From contig CAVTIX010000029.1 in assembly GCA_963734725.1 (NCBI GenBank), forward strand, positions 1-64,000: a stretch of DNA of 64,000 nucleotides, read 5' to 3'. A program made the position numbers and the translations under genes. Origin of the DNA: DASXKD01 sp963734725 (GTDB taxonomy: Bacteria; Actinomycetota; Actinomycetes; Streptosporangiales; Streptosporangiaceae). Below the pieces are notes generated by a model. That model was not told where the DNA came from, searched no databases, and worked only from the letters and a program-made list of their open reading frames with translations. Every line of letters starts with the position of its first letter. Within the stretch, counting starts at the first letter, position 1. This document shows, piece after piece, positions 1-7,335 of the stretch.

Positions 1-227
1 ATCGAGTCGACCTTCGCCACCGTCCGGCACCGGACCAAGGTCACCAAGGGGCCGGGGTCACGGGCGGCCGGACTGGCGATGGCGTTCAGCTCATCGAGTC
101 AGCGCAAGACCGCTGGCGCGCCGTCAACACCCCCCACCTCGTCGCCCTGGTCCGCGCCGGAGCGACCTTCGTCAACGGCAAGCTCATCGAGCGGCCCGCA
201 GAGGATGCCCCACCGGAAGCTGCCTAA
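1..227 (+). pseudogene. C-terminal remnant of an IS256 (Mutator)-type transposase, frameshifted
   Basis: Reading from the window edge in frame 1 gives an IS256-like C-terminus (FATVRHRTKVTKGPGSRAAG, then LAMAF). At about position 92 the frame breaks. One base to the side it continues as LIESAQDRWRAVNTPHLVAL and ends at TAA 225-227. A single missing A in an expected AAG codon explains the change. The motif FATVR(H)RT and the tail with QDRWR are typical of IS256-family transposases. The upstream part lies outside the window, so whether the gene was already broken elsewhere is unknown. No right-end inverted repeat could be assigned downstream. Confidence 0.7.
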
Positions 228-492
228 TGATCTTGATCCACAGGTCTTGACAATTGCTCCTCAAGTAACTGAAATCAGGCCAGCTGCGCTCATGTCTCCC
301 ACACTTTGCGGAAGCTCGGATCCACTTGCGGATAGATATCGCCCGCGAGGCAGCCCTGCGGACCGCCCCGTCGAGGTGATCGAACTGCGGCGGCCCGCAA
401 GGTAGTTTCGCGCCTATCATCTGGCCCAGGGGGGTGCCGGACCCGGTGGCATACTGGAAGGCTCCACGATGCACCAGGTCCGCGTCTGGCGC
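228..492. other. Intergenic stretch, no gene recognised
   Basis: About 265 bases between the transposase remnant and the stop of the ATP-binding protein gene. Part of it is less GC-rich than the surroundings (for example around 230-290), as expected for the non-coding end of an old insertion sequence. No convincing ORF, hairpin terminator or inverted repeat was seen. Confidence 0.4.
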
Positions 493-1083
493 TTACTCTT
501 CGCGCGTGTCCACCCTAACGTCGCCAACGAATGCGAGCGTGAAGTACACGGCCTTGCCCGTAGGGGTGCGGTAGTAACCCCAGCTGCTGGATAGGCTGGC
601 AACTAGCACCAAGCCACGGCCGGTCTCGGCGTCCGGCGGCCTATCCACCGACACCGGCAGCTCGCACGAGGTGTCGTGCACATCGACGCCTAGTTGGCCG
701 TAGCCACAAGTGATGACGAGTTTGATGGCCGCGCCCGCCTCGTGCATGACGGCGTTGGTCACCAACTCGCTGGTGAGCAGGATCGCGATGGACATGTCAA
801 CTGGGATGTCCCAGGCCGCGATGGTGGCCCGGACCTGGCCGCGGGCTATGCCCGGTGCCGTTGGCTCTGCGTTGAGGGAGACGCAGCGCTTTTGAAGCGC
901 GGTCGGGCGGATCGGCTTTTGCAGGTGCGCCGGGTACGCCTGCTGCCGCACCTTCGCCGGGCTGGTCGGCTCTTGCAGGTCGGCCGGGCTGGTTGACTCT
1001 TGCAGTTCGGTCGGGCGTGTGGGCGCCATCGTGTCCATCTGCTTCCTCACCAGGCTGGTGTGGGCTGGTCCGGGGAGAGCCAT
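493..1083 (-). CDS. ATP-binding anti-sigma-factor-like protein (HATPase_c, RsbW/SpoIIAB type)
   Basis: A 196-aa protein if started at ATG 1083-1081. That start follows an AGAGGG ribosome site about eight bases upstream; the frame stays open further upstream but with low-complexity, non-conserved sequence. The C-terminal ~120 residues carry the GHKL ATPase signature of the small regulatory kinases common in actinomycetes: an N-box LTSELVTNAVMHE, a D-x-S turn (VHDTS) and a G-box ETGRGLVLVASLS. The N-terminal ~60 residues are repetitive (PTELQESTSPADLQEPTSPA) and probably disordered. Proteins of this family bind sigma or anti-anti-sigma factors, or act as orphan serine kinases. No partner gene is adjacent, so the target is unknown. 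Confidence 0.7.
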   Translation of the reverse strand: MALPGPAHTSLVRKQMDTMAPTRPTELQESTSPADLQEPTSPAKVRQQAYPAHLQKPIRPTALQKRCVSLNAEPTAPGIARGQVRATIAAWDIPVDMSIAILLTSELVTNAVMHEAGAAIKLVITCGYGQLGVDVHDTSCELPVSVDRPPDAETGRGLVLVASLSSSWGYYRTPTGKAVYFTLAFVGDVRVDTREE

Positions 1084-1700
1084 ATCACTCTGCCCTCTAG
1101 CTCCGGGAGATCTCTGTTGACACTTGATCTCATGCTTGCACCACAAATACTGATGCAACTTGCAGTGAGAGACATCGGTCAGGTGACCGATATTCAAGAC
1201 CTCGCGGGTGCCCGCAAGCCGGTGGATCCCGCAGTACGTAGCCGATCCTGCCAACACAAGCGCACATGCCCGCTCCTGGCACGGCAGACGCTTGCGTCGC
1301 TTCCGTCACCTCGGAAGTGCAAACTCTGGCTCCCGGAGTGCTGCGCAATACCCCCGTCACCGGAGAGACGGGAGCGGGAGCGGTCGATGACGCGGGCCTG
1401 GCACCCGAGCACGGGCCCTAAATGGGGAACCGTCGGGAAGATCCGGGTCGCGGCGCACCAGCCGCAGTGGTATTCGGGGCCACCGGGCGGCGAGAGCGGT
1501 ATGCCATCGCCGAGCAGCACCGGCAGCATAACGAGTTCGAGCCGGTCAGCCCTGGGATGCGCGGATCGCGGCCCACCGACCGGGTACACGTCTTGGCCTG
1601 ACCCGCAGGTGCGATCTGTTCCAGCAGTCGGCCAGCCCGGCTGGCGATACCTCGACTTGGCTAGGCGTCCCAGCGGGCCGCGGGCTGGCGTCCGGCCAGT
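1084..1700. other. Long intergenic region with a decayed gene fragment
   Basis: About 617 bases between two leftward genes. Open frames exist on both strands but have no family resemblance, except for a short RibD-C-like piece near 1490-1600 listed separately. The promoter of the ATP-binding protein gene must lie in the 1090-1250 part; no clear -35/-10 pair was identified. Confidence 0.4.
1492..1600 (-). pseudogene. Fragment of a RibD-C/dihydrofolate-reductase-like gene
   Basis: On the minus strand the translation VYPVGGPRSAHPRADRLELV followed by MLPVLLGDGIPLSPPG matches the family pattern: a GGP turn, then D-x-L-E-L-x-x-L-P-V-L-L-G-x-G-x-P-L-F/S. Only about 36 residues are recognisable, and no intact upstream domain or start is present. 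I read it as a decayed piece of a gene related to the dihydrofolate-reductase-like gene at 48630-49235. The call rests on motif recall only. Confidence 0.4.
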
Positions 1701-2114
1701 TCACTGGGTAGTGGTGTGCCTTGGTCGGATGGCTACCGCGATGCGGTACGCCTTGTCGGAGGGTGGCCCCTGGGGCTCGCCGTAGCGCTCGGCCAATCGA
1801 ACGAACTCCGCTCCCTCCGGATCGGGGATGATCCGCTCGACCACGCCGCGGACCTCCAGGTAGCGAGACGGATCGTCCGGGTCGGTGATCGAAAGCGCCG
1901 TCGCAGGCTGATGCTGCCAGTTGCGATATTTCTGACGGTATGTGGTGGCGGTCAGCCACACGTACTCACCGTCGAACCGATACCAGGTCGGGTTGACCTG
2001 CGGTGTGCCGTCGGGCCGGACCGTGGCCATATGCGCATACAGTGGCCGTTCCAATAGGTCGGCCAGCGACTCCGGGATGACCTGCGCCGGATGTTCTGCC
2101 ATGCCCGATGACAT
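1701..2114 (-). CDS. PPOX-class, probably F420- or flavin-dependent oxidoreductase
   Basis: A 137-aa split-barrel protein of the pyridoxamine-5'-phosphate-oxidase-like superfamily. Family features are visible in order: LYAHMATVRPDGTPQVNPTW, then YVWLTATTYRQKYRNWQ, then a D-DPSRYLEVRG strand and a C-terminal GPPSDKAYRIAVAIRP. The ATG at 2114 is chosen because a GGAGGT ribosome site lies seven bases upstream (2122-2127); the frame is open back to 2177 but without such a site. Related actinobacterial proteins reduce small substrates with F420 or bind haem/flavin; the cofactor cannot be told here. It is the last host gene before the IS1380 insertion. Confidence 0.8.
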   Translation of the reverse strand: MSSGMAEHPAQVIPESLADLLERPLYAHMATVRPDGTPQVNPTWYRFDGEYVWLTATTYRQKYRNWQHQPATALSITDPDDPSRYLEVRGVVERIIPDPEGAEFVRLAERYGEPQGPPSDKAYRIAVAIRPRHTTTQ

Positions 2115-2265
2115 CTCTACGACCTCCATCTCCGGCGGGCCGGTGATCAGCCGCATAAGCGTTGGTCTTTTGGTCATCCAGTTTTACCTGAAACCGGGTG
2201 TGCCGTGCCGACACTCGTCCTTGTAGCGCTATACCGCTAGCTCCGCCCGGCCTGCCGCGGCTAAG

Positions 2266-3990
2266 CCTCGATCCACCACGTGAATTCGGGTGATCGCTTT
2301 CCGGGGCTGGACTGTAGGAAATTGATCTTGTGGCTGAGTGGTGGGCGTGGTTTTCCTGCCGCTCACATTTCTGCGGCTTGTCCACAGGTTCTTGCCGGGG
2401 ATGCGGGGGGGGCCTGCTGGGTGGCCGTTGAGGCCGTGGGGGCGCGGTGACCGGGTCTGGGCTGGTCAGGCCGCCGCGGCGGGCGGCCCGCGGGCGGCCT
2501 CGTAGAGATTCATCCATTCGGTCTGGCGGTGCCAGCCTTCGGGCAGGTGCAGGGTGAGGTGGCCGCGGCCGTGGCGGGCGGTGCGGGCGGCGACGTCGAT
2601 GAGGTCGCGGCGCAGGGTGGCGCCTCTGGCCTTGGCGCAGGCGAGGCTGGCCAGGGCACCGGCGGCGTGCAGCAGGTTGTGGCTGATGGCCGCGAGGGCA
2701 AGCCAGGCCGCGTTGGCGGGAAACGAGCCTGATGGCAGGTGAGCCAAAGGCCCGTCGGCCCAGTCGGCGAAGACCTGCTCGACGACCGCATGGTCGCGGT
2801 GCTGCTCCTCGGCTTGGGGCATCACGAACGGGGAGTCGGTGAACACCGCGTGATAGCGCCAGACGGTGAACAGCTCGTCTTGGCCTTCGCCAGCTTGGCG
2901 GTTGAGGTCTTTGACCCGGCGGGCGATCAGCCGGGCGGTGATGGCCTGCCCCTTCTTCGAGGTGAACGCGGTATAGGTGGTCTCGGCCACTTCGGCGTCG
3001 CTCACCCAGCAGCGCAACTGGTCATCCCAGACCGCGCGGGGATACCGGATGGGGGTCCAGGCGTCCTCGGCGATGGCGGCAATGGCGGCCCGGACGTGCG
3101 GGTTCATCTGTACGGTGACCGAGAAGAACGCCCCGGCCCGGCGGACGGCGCCGGTGAACGCCGCCGAGTAGAACGCGCAGCCGGCCCGCGCCACCAAGAT
3201 CCCGGTGCACCCGGTGGCGCGGGCGGTGGCGACCGCTTCGGTGGCAAGCGAGGCGGCCCCGCGGGCGGAGTTGGCGTTGCCGCCGCGCAGCCGGGTGGCG
3301 GCGATCACCGGGGCGCCCAGCGGGGTGCTGATCGTCGCGGCCAGCGCGTTCAGCCCGCGTATCAGCAGGCTCTTGCCCTGGATCTTGGTGTGGCCGAACG
3401 CCGCGCCCTGCTTCTTGTGCCCATAGATCCGCTTTTGCGTCGAGTCAATGTCGACGAACGCCACCGCGCCCGCCCCGGGCAGCAGCGGTGTGCGGCGGGC
3501 CAGCTCACCCAGGAACACCCGGTGCGCCTTCTGCAGCTGGAGCATGTTCCCCCAGGTGAACGAGCGCAGGAACGAGCCCAGTGTGGACGGCGCCCGGACC
3601 CCGCCGAACAGAGCCGGCATCGCGCCGTGCCGCAGCAGGTCCATCTCGTCGATGCTGTCCGCTCCGGCGATCATGCCGGCCACCAGGCAGGGCACCTTCA
3701 GGTGCGGGTTCACCCCGCACCGGTCAGCGATGGCCACGTGCTCACCGGCCAGCGCGGCCAGGCCCGCGCGCTGGGCCAGCGCCATCACCGGCGCCAGGGC
3801 CGCCCGCGACACGAGATTCGGGTCATCAAACGACGCGTGGATCTTCGCCAGATCATGCAACAATCGCACTAGACAGGTGCTCCTTCGGACCAGGTGATGG
3901 AAGCTTCAGCAACTCCCATCGTCCCTGGTCAAGGGGCACCTTTCGTGTCGACGCGCCGCACCCGGCCACTATTTACGCAGTGGATTGAGG
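2266..3990 (-). mobile_element. IS1380-family insertion sequence, complete ends
   Basis: A 1725-bp element bounded by imperfect 20-bp inverted repeats: CCTCGATCCACCACGTGAAT at 2266-2285 and, on the other strand, CCTCAATCCACTGCGTAAAT at 3990-3971 (16 of 20 match). It is flanked by a perfect 5-bp direct repeat CTAAG (2261-2265 and 3991-3995), read as the target duplication. It carries one transposase gene on the minus strand. Intact ends and duplication point to a simple, fairly recent insertion. Confidence 0.9.
2466..3869 (-). CDS. IS1380-family transposase
   Basis: A 467-aa DDE-type transposase of normal length for the family. The first catalytic region is clear (residues 135-150, VAFVDIDSTQKRIYGHKK, with D140/D142). 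So are the family GNANSARGAAS stretch (about 197-207) and a C-terminal E-containing helix in AEEQHRDHAVVEQVFADW. The second catalytic block, normally R-A-D-S-x-F-Y, reads RAGCAFYS. A glycine (residue 230, codon at 3182-3180) stands where the family has aspartate. If real, this should disable the enzyme. The start is taken at 3869, just after the minus-strand leader inside the element. Confidence 0.9.
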   Translation of the reverse strand: MRLLHDLAKIHASFDDPNLVSRAALAPVMALAQRAGLAALAGEHVAIADRCGVNPHLKVPCLVAGMIAGADSIDEMDLLRHGAMPALFGGVRAPSTLGSFLRSFTWGNMLQLQKAHRVFLGELARRTPLLPGAGAVAFVDIDSTQKRIYGHKKQGAAFGHTKIQGKSLLIRGLNALAATISTPLGAPVIAATRLRGGNANSARGAASLATEAVATARATGCTGILVARAGCAFYSAAFTGAVRRAGAFFSVTVQMNPHVRAAIAAIAEDAWTPIRYPRAVWDDQLRCWVSDAEVAETTYTAFTSKKGQAITARLIARRVKDLNRQAGEGQDELFTVWRYHAVFTDSPFVMPQAEEQHRDHAVVEQVFADWADGPLAHLPSGSFPANAAWLALAAISHNLLHAAGALASLACAKARGATLRRDLIDVAARTARHGRGHLTLHLPEGWHRQTEWMNLYEAARGPPAAAA

Positions 3991-3995
3991 CTAAG

Positions 3996-4184
3996 GGACG
4001 GCGCGGAATGGCGATGTCCCCACCCCGGAGTATCAGCCCCAGCGCGCTACTCGATGGGGCTGCCACGCCGCCGAGGCTGCCGCGAGGGTCAGTGAATACG
4101 CCTGTTAGCTCCACGTCCTGGTTGATGCCGGGTATGAACTCGAGGGTGTGTGTGGTCACCTGAACTGGCCCCGGTTTGGCCTTC
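3996..4184. other. Host spacer between the IS1380 and IS21 elements
   Basis: Just under 190 bases of pre-insertion chromosome, containing most of the small interrupted ORF on the minus strand. The IS21 left end lies about 25 bases before that ORF's start, so any promoter it had is separated from it. Confidence 0.5.
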
Positions 4185-4315
4185 TGTCGTCGCGAATCTT
4201 GGCCCCGTCTGGGTGGTGATCTCGTCTGGTGGGGTGGGCCGGCGTGTCGTCGCGAATTGTGGCCCCACCCTGGATCTGATCTTGTGCGTCGGTTCGGCTG
4301 GCGCGGAGGTCAGGG

Positions 4316-5851
4316 ATGGCGAGGTCGCGGGTGGAGCTGTTCGAGCAGATCAGGCGGGACTGGCGGGCCGGAGGGATGTCGATCCGGGAGCTGGCCGTGC
4401 GGCATCATGTGCATCGGCGGACGGTGCGCCAGGCGCTGGCCAGCGCGGTGCCGCCGCCGCGGAGGGCATACCGGCCCCGGCCCCGGCCGGCGATCGGGCC
4501 GTACGCGGCGATCATCGACGAGTGGCTGCTGGCGGACCGGGACGCCCCGCGTAAGCAGCGGCATACGGCCCGGCGGGTCTGGCAGCGGCTGGTCGCCGAG
4601 CACGGCGCGCGGCTGGCTGAGGTGACGGTGTCGCGGTATGTCGCCCGCCGCCGCGCCGAGCTGGGCCTGGACAAGGTGCAGGTCACAGTGCCGCAGTCCC
4701 ACGAGCCGGGCGCCGAGGCCGAGGTGGACTTCGGCGAGTTCCACGCGCAGGTTGCCGGGGTGCTGGTGAAGCTGTGGATGTTCGTGCTGCGGCTGTCGTG
4801 CTCGGGCCGGGCGTTCCACGTCGCGTTCGCCACCCAGGCGCAGGAGGCGTTCCTGGAAGGGCACGTGCTGGCGTTTGAGTACTTCGGCGCGGTGCCGGGC
4901 CGGGTCCGGTATGACAACCTCAAGCCCGCGGTGGTACGGGTGCTGCGCGGCCGGGACCGCGCCGAATCGGAACGGTTCATCGCGCTGCGCAGCCATTACG
5001 GGTTCGACTCGTTCTTCTGCATCCCCGGCACGGAGGGGGCGCATGAGAAGGGCGGGGTGGAAGGCGAGATCGGCCGGTTCCGCCGCCGCCATCTGGTCCC
5101 CGTCCCCGCCGTCGCATCCCTGGCGGCGCTGAACCAGCTGATCGCCGCGGCCGACATGGTCGATGACGGCCGGGTGATCACCGGCCGCCCGGTCACGATC
5201 GCCGCGGCGTTCGCCGAAGAGCAGCTCGCGATGGGGCCGCTCCCGGCTGAGCCGTTCGACCCGGCGCGGCTGCTGGCCGCCCGGGTGGATGGCCGGGCCC
5301 GGGTGTGCGTGCGGCAGAACTACTACTCCGTCCCGGCCCGCTACGCGGGCCGCCGGCTGCCGGTGCGGCTGTCGGCCACCGCCGTCGAGGTCCTCGACGG
5401 GCCGCAGGTGGTGGCCCGGCACGAGCGCGCCGCGGGCAAGTACGCCGAGATCCTGGTCCTGGATCACTACCTGGAGGTCCTGCGCTACAAGCCCGGCGCG
5501 CTGCCCGGGGCCACCGCGCTGGCCCAGGCCCGGGCGGCCGGCGCGTTCACCGCCGCCCACCAGCGCTACTGGGACGCCGCCCGCAGCCAGCACGGGGACG
5601 CGGCCGGGACCCGGGCGCTAATCGAGGTCCTGCTCGCGCACCGCACCCTGCCCGCCGCCGCCGTTGAGGCCGCGATGACCAGGGCGATCGCCTCGGGCGT
5701 GCTGGATGCCCAGGCCGTGATCATCGACGCGCGCCGCCAGGCGGGCAGGCAGGTCGCGCCGGTGATCCCGATCGGCGCCCTGGCCCGCTACGACCGGCCG
5801 GCCCCGGCCCTGGACGCCTATGACCAGCTGCTGACCAGGACCATCCCATGA
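4316..5851 (+). CDS. istA: IS21 transposase IstA
   Basis: A 511-aa integrase-type transposase. Residues 1-50 hold the helix-turn-helix that binds the multiple terminal repeats (SIRELAVRHHVHRRTVRQAL). The rve/DDE core begins at EAEVDFGEFHAQV (first D) and continues through VRYDNLKPAVV (second D) and the EKGGVEGEIGRFRR block (E). The C-terminal PARYAGRRLPVRLS region is the usual Mu-type beta-barrel. Length and motif order are normal and the gene looks intact. Its stop overlaps the istB start (ATGA at 5848-5851), the standard translational coupling. Confidence 0.95.
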   Translation: MARSRVELFEQIRRDWRAGGMSIRELAVRHHVHRRTVRQALASAVPPPRRAYRPRPRPAIGPYAAIIDEWLLADRDAPRKQRHTARRVWQRLVAEHGARLAEVTVSRYVARRRAELGLDKVQVTVPQSHEPGAEAEVDFGEFHAQVAGVLVKLWMFVLRLSCSGRAFHVAFATQAQEAFLEGHVLAFEYFGAVPGRVRYDNLKPAVVRVLRGRDRAESERFIALRSHYGFDSFFCIPGTEGAHEKGGVEGEIGRFRRRHLVPVPAVASLAALNQLIAAADMVDDGRVITGRPVTIAAAFAEEQLAMGPLPAEPFDPARLLAARVDGRARVCVRQNYYSVPARYAGRRLPVRLSATAVEVLDGPQVVARHERAAGKYAEILVLDHYLEVLRYKPGALPGATALAQARAAGAFTAAHQRYWDAARSQHGDAAGTRALIEVLLAHRTLPAAAVEAAMTRAIASGVLDAQAVIIDARRQAGRQVAPVIPIGALARYDRPAPALDAYDQLLTRTIP

Positions 5852-6627
5852 CCGCCGTGTCCGACACCGCCGCCCAGGCCGCCATCGGCGCTGCGGCCCG
5901 CGAGCTGAAGCTGCCCACCGTCCGCGACCAGGCCGCCCGGCTGGCCGAGATCGCCGCCCGGGAACACGCCACCTACCTGGCCTACCTCGCCGAAGTCCTG
6001 GCCGCCGAGCTGGATGACCGCTCTGGCCGCCGCCGCGCCCGCCGCATCGCCGAAGCCCGCTTCCCCCGCCTCAAGCGGCTGGCCGACTTCAACACCGACG
6101 CCGTCCCGGCCATCACCCCGGCCCTCCTCGCCCACCTGGCCACCGGCGCCTACCTAGACAAAGGCGAACCGGTCGTGCTGCTCGGCGACAGCGGCACCGG
6201 CAAGACCCACCTGCTGATCGGCCTCGGCCTGGCCGCCTGCGAGCAAGGCCGCCGGGTCCGCTACGCCACCACCGCGGCCCTGGTCAACGAGCTCGTCGAA
6301 GCCGCCGACCAGCGCGCGCTGTCCCGGGTGGTCGGCCGCTACGGCCGCCTGGACCTCCTGCTGCTTGACGAGCTCGGCTACGTCCAGGTCAACCCCCGCG
6401 GCGCCGAGCTGCTGTTCCAGATCATCACCGAGCGGGAGGAACGAGCCTCCATCGCGATCGGGACAAACCTGCCATTCAGCGAATGGGGCACCGTCTTCCC
6501 CGACCCCCGCCTGGTCGCCGCGATCGTCAACCGGGTCACCTTCAACGCCCACATCCTCGAGACCGGCACCCAGTCCTACCGGCTCCGCACCAGCAAGACC
6601 ACCAGCCGCAGCAAAAAGCCCAGCTAA
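5848..6627 (+). CDS. istB: IS21 helper ATPase IstB
   Basis: A 259-aa AAA+ ATPase that assembles on DNA and activates IstA. Walker A is GDSGTGKTHL (about residues 112-121), Walker B LDLLLLDELGY (about 169-179), followed by a sensor-1 region AIGTNLPFSEW. The N-terminal ~60 residues form the usual helical IstA-interaction domain. It starts inside the istA stop codon. Length is normal and no broken motif was seen, so this IS21 copy could be active. Confidence 0.95.
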   Translation: MTAVSDTAAQAAIGAAARELKLPTVRDQAARLAEIAAREHATYLAYLAEVLAAELDDRSGRRRARRIAEARFPRLKRLADFNTDAVPAITPALLAHLATGAYLDKGEPVVLLGDSGTGKTHLLIGLGLAACEQGRRVRYATTAALVNELVEAADQRALSRVVGRYGRLDLLLLDELGYVQVNPRGAELLFQIITEREERASIAIGTNLPFSEWGTVFPDPRLVAAIVNRVTFNAHILETGTQSYRLRTSKTTSRSKKPS

Positions 6628-6903
6628 CCTCCAGACCGCCCAGCCGGGGCCGAAATCCGTGCCGATCAGTGGGGCCAAACAACTTGACGACACTCACGAG
6701 GGCCCTATTTGGAAGACTGCAGGGGTCTGCGCACGAGGCCCGGCCCGGGGCCGACCTGATTCAGGAAACGCGCCCGGCCCGCGTAGCGCTCACCAAGGCC
6801 CGCCGGAATACCGTATAAGAGCATGCTTGTAACTCTGCCCGCACGCGCGGCCAGAGTCGCGAAGGCCAGGCCAATCAGCCCGGCCACGCCTCTCGTGTTC
6901 TAG

Positions 6904-7074
6904 TCAACCGTGATAATGCATGCGGCCGTGATAATGCATCGCAATCGCGTGGCCGTGGTAATGCATCATCGGTGCTGCGATCACGCCCGGTGCTCCGGCG
7001 GTGACGCCGGTGATCACCGATCCGGCCAGGCAGAGCGTTACGATGGCTGGAAGGATGGCTCGCCTGATGCGCAT
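6904..7074 (-). CDS. Small exported His-rich peptide with MHYHG repeats
   Basis: A 56-aa peptide. The ATG at 7074 has a strong GGAGGAG ribosome site six bases upstream; the frame is open further but is not preceded by another site. Residues 1-32 form a Sec signal peptide (two Arg, hydrophobic core ILPAIVTLCLAGSVITGVTA, then APGVIAAP). The mature part is almost only MHYHG units: M-MHYHG, HAIA, MHYHG, R, MHYHG. Histidine-tyrosine-methionine-rich tails can bind Cu or Ni, but that is inference. It lies on an isolated host island between two insertion sequences, with an AT-richer upstream region (about 7140-7330). Confidence 0.6.
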   Translation of the reverse strand: MRIRRAILPAIVTLCLAGSVITGVTAGAPGVIAAPMMHYHGHAIAMHYHGRMHYHG

Positions 7075-7335
7075 GACTCCTCCAAGGACTCTCGGGCCGC
7101 GGCAGTCCGCGCGCCTAGGCCCGCGCGGCACATTTGCTGCCTTGTGAGAGTTATTGCCTTTGTTGGCAAAGGCAAGCCTTTCGGGCAAAAAAAGAAGATG
7201 CGCCGATATTTCTGCATTAAGTTGCTCGGAAGATTCCCTCGCTAATGCTGCTTAAATGTTCAATGAGATGTGCGATGCAACTTTCATAGATGGTTCCTTC
7301 GGGCTTCGGCTGACATTATTGCCCTTCCGCAGACC

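Larger units (their letters stand above)
2229..4159 (-). pseudogene. Small ORF split by the IS1380 insertion
   Basis: A leftward frame starting with GTG at 4159 (VTTHTLEFIPGINQDVELTG, then VFTDPRGSLGGVAAP) runs into the right end of the IS1380 element. Removing the element and one copy of the CTAAG duplication joins codon 57 to 2260 and continues the same frame ten residues to a TAG at 2229-2231. The result is a 66-residue product. The interruption near its C-terminus is therefore reconstructable. I do not recognise the protein, the ribosome site is weak, and the ORF could be fortuitous. Confidence 0.35.
4185..6692 (+). mobile_element. IS21-family insertion sequence (istA-istB)
   Basis: A 2508-bp element with family-typical TG...CA ends: TGTCGTCGCGAATCTTGGCC at 4185, and the reverse of TGTCGTCAAGTTGTTTGGCC ending at 6692. 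Both outer blocks share TGTCGTC and TTGGCCCC. A second internal left copy starts at 4245 (TGTCGTCGCGAATTGTGGCC), and a weaker internal right copy lies near 6643-6658, matching the multiple terminal repeats known for IS21. No convincing target duplication was found (left flank GGCCTTC, right flank CTCACGA), so the flanks may have changed since insertion. Confidence 0.88.
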
